A stretch of 36,263 nt of DNA from Moorena producens 3L. Its GTDB lineage: Bacteria > Cyanobacteriota > Cyanobacteriia > Cyanobacteriales > Coleofasciculaceae. The translations under genes and the position numbers were made by a program. The stretch covers positions 18,062 through 54,324 of the forward strand of contig NZ_GL890833.1 in assembly GCF_000211815.1 (NCBI RefSeq), written 5' to 3'. The notes beneath the pieces are model-generated. The model saw nothing but the letters and a program-made list of their open reading frames with translations. It was not told the origin of the DNA and did not search any database. Below, in pieces: positions 25,321-34,200 of the stretch. Numbering within the stretch: position 1 is the first letter of the stretch; every line of letters begins with the position of its first letter.

Positions 25321-28300
25321 ATGCCCCAGCCAGTTCAGCCGCCGGTCGTACCCGCAATTATTCAAACCGTTAAACCTTCCCAGACCACTAGCCACCTCGA
25401 TGAATTATCTCAAAGAATAACCGTTTCGGCACCGTACCAAACACAGCAAAACCAGGTACTGCTCAAACCCTACCCAACAGGAGAGCTCAAGATTGAGGCT
25501 TTCCCAATATTAGCCACAGACAAAAGCGCTGCTAGCTTAGGTCTACCAATTTCCCGAGCAGTTGGCCAGACCTTGCCAAGCATAACAAACAGCCAAGACA
25601 ATTGGCAACTAGGGCAAGGAAAACAGTGGCAACAAACTTTTCTAAAACCAGGAATCAAGCAACCACTCCATCCTGATTTAACCTCCTTACTCAATAGTCC
25701 AACTCCAGAAGCACCATCAACTCTGGAACCGGAATTTTCGACTAGGGTTTCTCCTAGGTTTTCCTCGTCGGTTACTTCTGAGACAGGGGTTGCTGATTCT
25801 GGGTATAATGCGGCCCCCCTAGCCCCCCAAGTTTGGGGGGAACAAAACCTTCAAAGTACTCCAAAATTAGGCGTTGCTGATTCTGGGTATGATGCGGCCC
25901 CCCTAGCCCCCCAAGTTTGGGGGGAACAAAACCTTCAAAGTACTCCAAAATTAGGCGTTGCTGATTCTGGGTATGATGCGGCCCCCCTAGCCCCCCAAGT
26001 TTGGGGGGAACAAAACCTTCAAAGTACTCCAAAATTAGGCGTTGCTGATTCTGGGTATGATGCGGCCCCCCTAGCCCCCCAAGTTTGGGGGGAACAAAAT
26101 CTTCAAAGTACTCCAAAATTAGGCGTTGCTGATTCTGGGTATGATGCGGCCCCCCTAGCCCCCCAAGTTTGGGGGGAACAAAATCTTCAAAGTCCCCCAA
26201 ACTTGGGGGATTTAGGGGGCTTTCCCAAAACCAGACGATCCCACATTAATACTTCAATTCACCAAAGCCAACCTAATAGCCAACCTGAAATTAAACCTGA
26301 AATTAAACCTGAGCTAAGACCTGAGCCTGGGAATCAAGAAAGATTCTTCGCTGTTAACTCTTACCCCAAACGATGTTCTACTCTCGAAACCTTACCCAGG
26401 CCAGATGACCCCTTGAGCATCAATCCAAATTGCCCTTTGCCAATTCCTAGGAGCAAGCGTATTATAGCTCAAGAGCGGGGGGGAGAGACTAGAGAATTTG
26501 AGTTAATCATCCCTGAGCAATCTAACCCACCTTCCCTAGAAGAGACTGCACCACAATCAGACCAAGACTTGTCTCAACGCCAATCTGGTTCCGAGTTAGA
26601 TTCGGAGGTTACTGCTCCCACAAGTACCTTCGATACTAATGAGCCAGACATACTTGAATTGACTTCAGACCGTCAGGAGTATGACGATACTAGACAAGTG
26701 ATTACAGCAGTGGGTAATGTTACCTTGCGGTTTCAAGATGCCTTACTAGAAGCTGACCGTTTGCAAGTAAACTTGCCTAATAAGATTGTGGTCGCGGATG
26801 GGAGTGTGGCTCTCACCCGTGGTAACCAGGTGCTAGAGGGAGAGCGCTTTGAGTATTATTTTGTTCAAGATACTGGAGTGGTGTTGAAGGCTAGGGGAGA
26901 ATTTGTCAGAGCAAGTTCAGATTCTGGGCAAACCACCCCAACTCAACCGGTCAGCCGCAGAATTATTAATAGCCAGCCCTTAGCTGGAATTAGTAATCCC
27001 GGAGCCTTTGCCATTGAGTTTGGTGCTCGGGTTATTCCCAATACTGAAACTGGGGCAACCACAACCGCTATCGAATCTCCCGACATCGAAGGGACTATCA
27101 ATCGATTCCGCTATGAAGCAGACCGGGTGGAGTTTGATGGGTTAGAAGGAGTTGCTACTAATGTCAGAATTACCAACGACCCCTTTTCCCCACCAGAATT
27201 GGAGTGGCGCACCAGAAATGCTCGATTTCGGCGGATTTCCCCAGAAGTAGATGAAGTAATTGCCAAGAATCCTCGACTGGTGTTTGATCAAGGGTTTTCC
27301 TTGCCTACATTTCGTGAACGGTTTGTGATTGACCGCCGTGAGCGGCAACCGAGTTTATTGGATTTTGGGTATGATGATGACGACCGGGGTGGTGTGTTTA
27401 TTCAGCGTGGCTTCAAGGTAGTTGAAACACCCTCGGTCAGGTTTAGTCTAACACCACAGTTCTTTCTTCAAAAAGCCATTCTTGGAGATAATGATGAAGA
27501 TGAGAACAATGATCCAGAAGGTGGTGGCGTAATCGATCCGGCTAACTTTGGTTTGCTTGCTGACCTGGATGCTTCCTTAGGGCCACGCACGACACTAGTA
27601 GGTTCCGCAGAACTCACTAGTCTGGATCCTGATGATCTAGAAAACGAATCTCGGGGAAGTTTGCGGCTCCGACAAACTATTGGTAACACATATCCTCATC
27701 GCCTGACCTTGGAATCCAGCTATCGCGATCGCCTTTTCAATGGGTCTTTGGGTTTCCAAACCGTTCAGAGTAGTATTGGGGGTATATTTGAATCACCAAC
27801 AATTCCCATCGGGCAAACTGGTTTGACCATTCGATATCAAGCTGGTGTTCAGCATATCAATGCTAAGACCGATCGAGCAGATTTGCTACCTCTGCCACCT
27901 CGGGATAACAATCGGATTAGTTTGACCCGTTATCAAGGGAGTGCAACTTTAAACTGGACACAACCCCTTTGGCAAGGTAAAACATTGCCAGCAACTGCGG
28001 AAGAAGGTATGCGCTATACACCAGCACCAATCTTACCCAATGTTCAACTAAATTCATCCATTACCGGTGTGGCTAGTGCCTATAGTAACGGTGATTCTCA
28101 AGAATTTCTCCGTGGGAGCATTGGCTTAACTGGGCAATTCGGTCATTTTTCTAAACCGTTTCTTGACTATACCGGTTTTAATATTGGCTATAGTCAAGTC
28201 GCCTTAGGAAATACATCACCATTTTTATTTGACCGAGTTGCAGATACTCGAGTCCTTAATGCTGGTATTACCCAACAACTCTATGGTCCATTTCGAGTGG

Positions 28301-28506
28301 GTTTCCAGACTTACCTAAATTTAGATACAAATGAGGAAATTAGTACTGATTTCTTTTTAGAGTATTCTCGTCGAAGTTACAATGTTTTATTGCGCTATAA
28401 TCCAGTACAACAACGGGGTTTAGTTGGTTTACGAATTAATGATTTTAACTGGACAGGTGCCACAGAACCCTTTGATACGTTTAGTAACAGCTGGGAGGAT
28501 GATTAG
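25321..28506 (+). CDS. DUF3769 protein, LptD-like outer-membrane barrel with OstA-like domain
   Basis: A 1061-residue protein of the cyanobacterial DUF3769 family, thought to be the LptD-like component that inserts lipopolysaccharide in the outer membrane. A Pro-rich N-terminus has no clear signal peptide; a TGA one codon before the ATG rules out a longer start. Residues about 157-296 are a five-fold 28-residue repeat (VADSGYDAAPLAPQVWGEQN core). Residues about 445-525 are an LptA/OstA-like beta domain (QVITAVGNVTLRF ... GERFEYYF). The remainder, from about 600, is rich in amphipathic strands of a large barrel (LTLESSYRDRLFNGSLGF; SFTLNWTQPLW-type strands; GPFRVGFQTYLNLD). The repeat block looks like a recent addition to a disordered linker. 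Confidence 0.85.
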   Translation: MPQPVQPPVVPAIIQTVKPSQTTSHLDELSQRITVSAPYQTQQNQVLLKPYPTGELKIEAFPILATDKSAASLGLPISRAVGQTLPSITNSQDNWQLGQGKQWQQTFLKPGIKQPLHPDLTSLLNSPTPEAPSTLEPEFSTRVSPRFSSSVTSETGVADSGYNAAPLAPQVWGEQNLQSTPKLGVADSGYDAAPLAPQVWGEQNLQSTPKLGVADSGYDAAPLAPQVWGEQNLQSTPKLGVADSGYDAAPLAPQVWGEQNLQSTPKLGVADSGYDAAPLAPQVWGEQNLQSPPNLGDLGGFPKTRRSHINTSIHQSQPNSQPEIKPEIKPELRPEPGNQERFFAVNSYPKRCSTLETLPRPDDPLSINPNCPLPIPRSKRIIAQERGGETREFELIIPEQSNPPSLEETAPQSDQDLSQRQSGSELDSEVTAPTSTFDTNEPDILELTSDRQEYDDTRQVITAVGNVTLRFQDALLEADRLQVNLPNKIVVADGSVALTRGNQVLEGERFEYYFVQDTGVVLKARGEFVRASSDSGQTTPTQPVSRRIINSQPLAGISNPGAFAIEFGARVIPNTETGATTTAIESPDIEGTINRFRYEADRVEFDGLEGVATNVRITNDPFSPPELEWRTRNARFRRISPEVDEVIAKNPRLVFDQGFSLPTFRERFVIDRRERQPSLLDFGYDDDDRGGVFIQRGFKVVETPSVRFSLTPQFFLQKAILGDNDEDENNDPEGGGVIDPANFGLLADLDASLGPRTTLVGSAELTSLDPDDLENESRGSLRLRQTIGNTYPHRLTLESSYRDRLFNGSLGFQTVQSSIGGIFESPTIPIGQTGLTIRYQAGVQHINAKTDRADLLPLPPRDNNRISLTRYQGSATLNWTQPLWQGKTLPATAEEGMRYTPAPILPNVQLNSSITGVASAYSNGDSQEFLRGSIGLTGQFGHFSKPFLDYTGFNIGYSQVALGNTSPFLFDRVADTRVLNAGITQQLYGPFRVGFQTYLNLDTNEEISTDFFLEYSRRSYNVLLRYNPVQQRGLVGLRINDFNWTGATEPFDTFSNSWEDD
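25789..26208 (+). repeat. 84-bp x 5 in-frame tandem array
   Basis: Units start at 25789, 25873, 25957, 26041 and 26125. Each contains the palindrome-like core CCCCCCTAGCCCCCC and TTTGGGGGG. Units differ by only a few bases (GGTATAAT in the first, AAAATC for AAAACC in the last two). Just after the array, the inverse motif CCCCCAAACTTGGGGG (26193-26208) closes a larger palindrome. Confidence 0.95.
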
Positions 28507-28593
28507 GGAGGTCAGCCGTCAGCCATCAGCGGTCAGCCGTCAGCCGTCAGCTAAAAGCTCACGCTACTTGAGGTGCTTTTTAGCACAGGCTTT

Positions 28594-28616
28594 GGCCTTT
28601 GGCCACGCTGTGCGAA
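28594..28616 (-). repeat. GGCC-hairpin interspersed repeat, inverted copy
   Basis: GGCCTTTGGCCACGCTGTGCGAAC is the reverse orientation of the GTTCGC-GTAGCGTGGCCAAAGGCC motif seen at 22026-22046 and, diverged, inside the ATPase gene. Confidence 0.65.
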
Positions 28617-28849
28617 CGACGCTGTGACTTTCGTGACTATTAAACCAATCCTTACCTGTTTTATTAAAAAGTTCCGTAGCGTGCGCGTAGCCCATAAGCT
28701 GATAACTGAAAGCTGATAGCTGTTCGGTGTAGCGTGCGCGTAGCGCTTAAGCTGACATAGGGAGTAGGAGTATGAAGTAGGGTGAAGCAAATCGAATGGC
28801 TCTGATAATTATCAGAAACGTTAGAATTATTTGTGTGGAAAAAGAAACC

Positions 28850-28920
28850 GTAAACATTCAGGTAAGCTATCAGCTAATGCCCATAAGCTGATAGCTGATA
28901 GCTGACGGCTGAATGCTTAC
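28850..28920. repeat. Inverted-end element, copy D (71 bp)
   Basis: The left end GTAAACATTCAG and the right end CTGAATGCTTAC match copies A to C with one substitution. The interior is AGCTGATAGCTGATAGCTGA-type sequence. It ends 47 bp before the kinase ATG. Confidence 0.65.
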
Positions 28921-28967
28921 GATAAACCCTACCCAAATTAAGCTCCTGGATAGGTTGGGCATCTCAG

Positions 28968-31028
28968 ATGAAGACTAATAAGCATCGGTCAGTCTGTGGG
29001 AAATTCAAGCAGCGGTTAAATAATGCGATTAAACGCTGGTTTAATTCCCCTAAAAATCGTCATAGCAGCACCACACAACCGATACCTCTTTCTGTGGGAG
29101 AGCCTTATTCTCCCTACAAACCTCCCTTAACTACTCAGGGACCTAACCACAGCTACGGCGTAACTAATCATACCTGGCCCCCTGGTTATCGGCTCCAAAA
29201 GGGTAAGTACACCATCGAAACAAAACTAGGAGAAGGTGGACTGGGTATTACCTATTTAGCCCGAACTAAAAAAGGCGATCGCATTGTTATCAAAACTATC
29301 GTTAATCATGTACTCCGCCAAGATAATTTATTAGAGTATTGGAAAATTTTCGCCAATGAAGCGGTAAAATTAGCCCAATGTAGCCGTGGGAATCCTCATC
29401 TAGTCCGTTTATCTGAAGAAATCATCCGAGAAGGTGAACTGCCCTGCCTAATTATGGAATACATCGAGGGGGAAACCTTGTCGGATATAGTTAACCGGCA
29501 GGGTGTGCTCTCAGAAGAGAAAGCCTTGCTTTATATCCAGCAAATTGGTAGCGCCCTCTGGGACATTCATCAGCAAGGGTTGCTCCATCGGGATGTTAAA
29601 CCCAATAACATCATGGTGGGTCACGATGGTTCTGGTGCGGTGTTGATTGATTTGGGTATTGCTACTAGGTTTGTCCCTGGGGTTACCCAAAGTCATCTTT
29701 GTGCTGTGACTCCAGGTTATTCTCCTCTGGAACAATATCAGTTCCGAGGGCAACAAGGTCCCTACACCGATGTTTATGCTTTGGCCGCTACCTTGTATGT
29801 TCTCTTAACTGGAAATGAACCAGTACCAGCTGACGAGCGGGCTGAGGGAGCTGTATTACCAGCACCAAACTATTTTAATCCCCAGATTAGCGATCGCATA
29901 AATCGAGCCATTATCCATGGCATGAATTTGGTGGCAACCGATCGCCCTCAATCTATACCAGAATTTTTAACGTTACTGGGTATTGAGTTACCAACTAATA
30001 ATAGTAACTATAATAGCACAAATAACAGCAATATTCAACCACAGACAACCGCTAAAGTTGAAGACTTTTATATAGAACGTCCTCAAGATGCTGAGTGTTA
30101 TCAAAAGATTTTACAACCAGGAGCGCTAATTCGGATTAAAGCACCCAAGCTGATGGGGAAAACCTTACTCAGTAATCGCATTCTTACTTATGCTAAGTCT
30201 CGGGGTTATGGCACGGTTTATTTGAATCTGAATCAATTACCTTGCCATGATTTGGATGTATTTTTACAGTCGTTTTGTGTGCGAGTTGGTGACAACTTGG
30301 GATTGTCAGACCAGTTGGATAAGTATTGGAGTAAACGATTATATAGTAAAGTAAATTGTCAACGATATTTTGAGCAGTATCTGTTAGCGTCTTTATCCAG
30401 TCCTATAGTTTTGTGTTTGGATGAAGTAGACCGAGTGTTTCCTTATCCAGAAGTAGCTGGAGAATTTCTAGGTTTGTTGCGCACGTGGCATGAGGATGGG
30501 AAAAATAATCAACTTTGGAATAAATTGCGATTGATTGTAGTTTATTCTACCGAAGTTTATATTGAATTGGATATCAATCAGTCTCCTTTTAATGTGGGAG
30601 AAGCAGTAGAGTTATCGGACTTTTACTTAGATAAAGTTCAGAGTTTAGCTGGGCGTTATGGTTTAAGTTTATCCATTGAATCAGGTCAAAAGTTAATGGG
30701 TATGGTAGGCGGACATCCTTATTTATTGAACCTGGCTTTCTCTACTCTTAGCAAAAATCCCAACATGACCATAGAGCATCTTTTAGAAACTGCCCCGACA
30801 GAATCAGGGATTTATCGTCATCATTTGCGAGAACTTTTAAATAATCTGATTCTCCATCCCAATTTACTGGAAGCTTTCAAAAAATTACTGACAACTACTA
30901 AAGCTGTGCGTCTGGAACCTAAGGATACCTATCTCTTAGAAAGTCTGGGATTAGTCAAAGCAATCGGTAATGATTGTATTCCGAGATATAATTTGTATCG
31001 TCAGTATTTTAGTAACAGGATTTTATAG
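28968..31028 (+). CDS. Ser/Thr protein kinase fused to an AAA-like (AAA_35) NTPase
   Basis: A 686-residue two-domain signalling protein. A basic N-terminus precedes a Hanks-type kinase (about 75-340): glycine loop GEGGLG (88-93), ATP lysine Lys109, catalytic HRDVKPNN (207-214, Asp209) and DLG (228-230) in place of DFG, as in many bacterial kinases. After an Asn-rich linker (344-358) comes an AAA-like domain (about 365-686) with a degenerate Walker A, APKLMGKT (392-399), Walker B IVLCLDEVD (480-488) and GGHPYLLNLAF. No membrane span was seen. The substrate is unknown. The next gene, 208 bp downstream on the same strand, carries the same AAA-like family, so the pair may act together. Confidence 0.88.
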   Translation: MKTNKHRSVCGKFKQRLNNAIKRWFNSPKNRHSSTTQPIPLSVGEPYSPYKPPLTTQGPNHSYGVTNHTWPPGYRLQKGKYTIETKLGEGGLGITYLARTKKGDRIVIKTIVNHVLRQDNLLEYWKIFANEAVKLAQCSRGNPHLVRLSEEIIREGELPCLIMEYIEGETLSDIVNRQGVLSEEKALLYIQQIGSALWDIHQQGLLHRDVKPNNIMVGHDGSGAVLIDLGIATRFVPGVTQSHLCAVTPGYSPLEQYQFRGQQGPYTDVYALAATLYVLLTGNEPVPADERAEGAVLPAPNYFNPQISDRINRAIIHGMNLVATDRPQSIPEFLTLLGIELPTNNSNYNSTNNSNIQPQTTAKVEDFYIERPQDAECYQKILQPGALIRIKAPKLMGKTLLSNRILTYAKSRGYGTVYLNLNQLPCHDLDVFLQSFCVRVGDNLGLSDQLDKYWSKRLYSKVNCQRYFEQYLLASLSSPIVLCLDEVDRVFPYPEVAGEFLGLLRTWHEDGKNNQLWNKLRLIVVYSTEVYIELDINQSPFNVGEAVELSDFYLDKVQSLAGRYGLSLSIESGQKLMGMVGGHPYLLNLAFSTLSKNPNMTIEHLLETAPTESGIYRHHLRELLNNLILHPNLLEAFKKLLTTTKAVRLEPKDTYLLESLGLVKAIGNDCIPRYNLYRQYFSNRIL

Positions 31029-31035
31029 TTAGGGA

Positions 31036-31119
31036 GCAGTCAGCAGTCAGCAGTCAGCAGTCAGCAGTCAGCAATCAGCCGTTAGCAGTCAGCAGTCAGC
31101 AGTCAGCAGTCAGCAGTTA
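31036..31119 (+). repeat. GCAGTCA heptamer array, 12 units
   Basis: Twelve consecutive 7-mers, nine of them exactly GCAGTCA and the others GCAATCA, GCCGTTA and GCAGTTA, between the kinase and WD40 genes. AGCTGATAGCTGATAGC and GTGCGCGTAGC follow (31142-31210). Confidence 0.9.
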
Positions 31120-31236
31120 GCCATTGGTTGGAAAATGAAAAGTGAAAACTGATAGCACCTCAAGTAGCGTGCGCGTAGCACATAAGCTGATAGCTGATAG
31201 CTGATAGCTTCTTTATTCCCTACTCCCTTTCCTACC

Positions 31237-34200
31237 ATGACCAACCAACCAACAATCTATCAAGTTGGGGGAAGTTTACCTCAAGATTCCACAACTTATG
31301 CTGTGCGCAAAGCTGATGACGAAATTTTTCAGGCTTTGATGGCTGGGGAATTTTGTTATGTGCTCAACTCGCGACAGATGGGTAAATCGAGTTTGCGGGT
31401 ACAAACTATGAAGCGTCTCCAGAAAACAGGAGTAGCTTGTGGTTGTATCGATTTTACCATGATTGGGAAAGAGAATATCCCCATAGAGATGTGGTATTCA
31501 AGCTTGATAGTGATGCTGGTGGATGAGTTTAAGCTATCAGATAAATTTGATGAAGAGGCTTGGTTTAGAGAAACAGAGCACATCACTCCCTTGTTAGGGT
31601 TTGGCAAGTTTATTGAATCGGTATTGTTGGCAAATATTCCGGAAAGTATTGTTATCTTTCTAGATGAAATTGACAGTATTATTAAGGTAGCGTTTAAAGA
31701 TGATTTCTTTGCTTTTATTCGCAGTTGCTATAACAAACGAGCAGAAAATACTGCCTACAATCGCCTGAGTTTTTGTTTACTGGGAGTAGCAACTCCAGCA
31801 GATTTGATTCAGGATAAACAGCGCACTCCGTTTAATATTGGTCGGGATATTGAACTGACTGGATTTACCTTTGAGGAGGCGAAAACACCACTGCTCCCTG
31901 GTTTGGTAGGGAAAGTGGATAATCCTGAACAGGTGTTAGGTGAGATATTGACCTGGACGGGGGGACAACCGTTTCTGACCCAGAAGTTGTGTAAGTTAAT
32001 GGTGGAGCATGCTCTGGCTTCCCCCTTATTAAGGGGGACGGGAGGGGGATCCATCGATAGCACTTCTGGAGAGGGTACCCCCCTAACCCCCCTTAACAAG
32101 GGGGGAACTTCTGGAGGGGGATCCATCGATAGCACTTCGGGATTGGGTACCCCCCTAACCCCCCTTAACAAGGGGGGAACTTCTGGAGGGGGATCCATCG
32201 ATAGCACTTCGGGATTGGGTACCCCCCTAACCCCCCTTAACAAGGGGGGGACTTCTGGAGGGGGATCCATCGATAGCACTTCGGGATTGGGTACCCCCCT
32301 AACCCCCCTTAACAAGGGGGGAACTTCTGGAGGGGGATCCATCGATAGCACTTCGGGATTGGGTACCCCCCTAACCCCCCTTAACAAGGGGGGGACTTCT
32401 GGAGGGGGATCCATCGATAGCACTTCGGGATTGGGTACCCCCCTAACCCCCCTTAACAAGGGGGGGACTTCTGGAGGGGGATCCATCGATAGCACTTCGG
32501 GATTGGGTACCCCCCTAACCCCCCTTAACAAGGGGGGAACTGGAGTTGGGGGAACTGGAGTTCACACAACTTCAGTTGAACAGGTCGCCCGTAGCCAGAT
32601 TATTGACAATTGGGTATCTCAGGATAAGCCAGAGCACTTGAAGACCATACGCGATCGCATTCTCAGAAATGAGCAACGGGCGAGTAGGCTGTTGGGATTG
32701 TATCAGCAGGTATTAGATCAGGGTAGTCTTGCCGCTGATGGCAGTGAAGAACAGACGGAATTAAGGCTATCGGGGTTGGTGGTGGAGCGGGATGGGTATT
32801 TAAAGGTTAACAACCGGATTTATGGCAGTGTTTTTGATCGTGATTGGGTTAAACAAGAATTAGCCAGACTGCGTCCCTATTCTGAAGCCTTTACTGCTTG
32901 GGTTGAGTCTGGGTGTCAGGATGAAGCTCGTTTGTTGCGGGGGGTGGCTTTACAGAATGCTCAAGCTTGGGCGAAGGGTAAAAGTTTGAGCGATTTGGAT
33001 TATCAGTTTTTGGCGGCTGGTCAGGAATTAGACCGCAGGGTATTGGCAGAAGAAAGTCGGATCTTAGCTAAGGCGAATGATACCTTAACTGAGGCTCAAA
33101 AGAAAGCAAAGCGAATCATCAGCATAGGTGCTATTCTCATGGGTTTGTCCTTAATTGTGGCTGTGGTAACTGGGATCAAAGCTAGAGAGAATTTTAAACA
33201 ATCAAAGGAAGCTCAAACAGGTACTCAACTAGAACAACAAGCGCTTAGTATTTTACGGCGGTTACCAGGGGATAATGGTTACTATGGCAATCGAGAGCTT
33301 TTATACTCAGCTATGGAGACTGGGCAAGAACTATATAATATCGTGAAAGATGGTCGCCCTTTCGATAACTATCCTGCCATCAGTCCTCTGTATGCTTTAC
33401 AGCAGAGTCTTAGTAAATTCAAAGAAAACAGACTATTTCGAGGACATCAAGGCCCGGTAGAAAGTGTAAGTTTTAGCCCCGATGGTCACATGCTGGCTAC
33501 GGCATCAGACGGTAATATCAGACTTTGGGATTTACAGGGCAATCCATTAGCACTGTTTCAAGGACATCAAGACTGGGTAAGAAGTGTAAGTTTTAGCCCC
33601 GATGGTTACATGCTGGCTACGGCATCATATGACAATACTGCTAGACTCTGGGATTTACAAGGAAATCCATTAGCACTGTTTCAAGGACATCAATCCTCGG
33701 TAAATAGTGTAAGTTTTAGCCCCGACGGTAAAACCCTGGCTACGGCATCAGAGGACAAAACGGTCAAACTCTGGGATTTACAGGGCAATCCATTAGCTGT
33801 GTTTCAAGGACATCAATCCTCGGTAAATAGTGTAAGTTTTAGCCCCGACGGTAAAACCCTGGCTACGGCATCAGAGGACAAAACGGTCAAACTCTGGGAT
33901 TTACAGGGCAATCCATTAGCTGTGTTTCAAGGACATCAAGACTGGGTAAGAAGTGTAAGTTTTAGCCCCGACGGTAAAACCCTGGCTACGGCATCAGAGG
34001 ACAAAACGGTCAGACTCTGGGATTTACAAGGCAATCAATTAGCTCTGTTTCAAGGACATCAAAGCTTGGTAACTAGTGTAAGTTTCAGCCGAGATGGTAA
34101 AACCCTGGCTACAGCATCATGGGACACTCTCAGAGTCTGGGATTTACAGGGGAATCTATTAGCACTGTTGAAAGGACATCAAGACTGGGTATTAAGTGTA

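Larger units (their letters stand above)
28507..28967. other. Repeat-rich spacer before the kinase gene
   Basis: It holds GTCAGCCGTCAGC-type units (28511-28550), the hairpin ACTTGAGGTGC and the GGCC-hairpin repeat in inverted orientation (28594-28616), GTGCGCGTAGC pieces (28680-28750), and inverted-end element D (28850-28920). No gene was seen. Confidence 0.7.

Noticed and set aside
25772..26200. 142-codon open frame on the minus strand with Pro/Gly-rich repeats
   Set aside because: It is the antisense reading of the 84-bp array; the repeat has no stops on either strand, so the open frame follows from the palindrome.
31809..32531. 240-codon minus-strand open frame made of PPPEVPPLLRGVRGVPNPEV units
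   Set aside because: Antisense shadow of the 72-bp array inside a well-supported gene on the plus strand.
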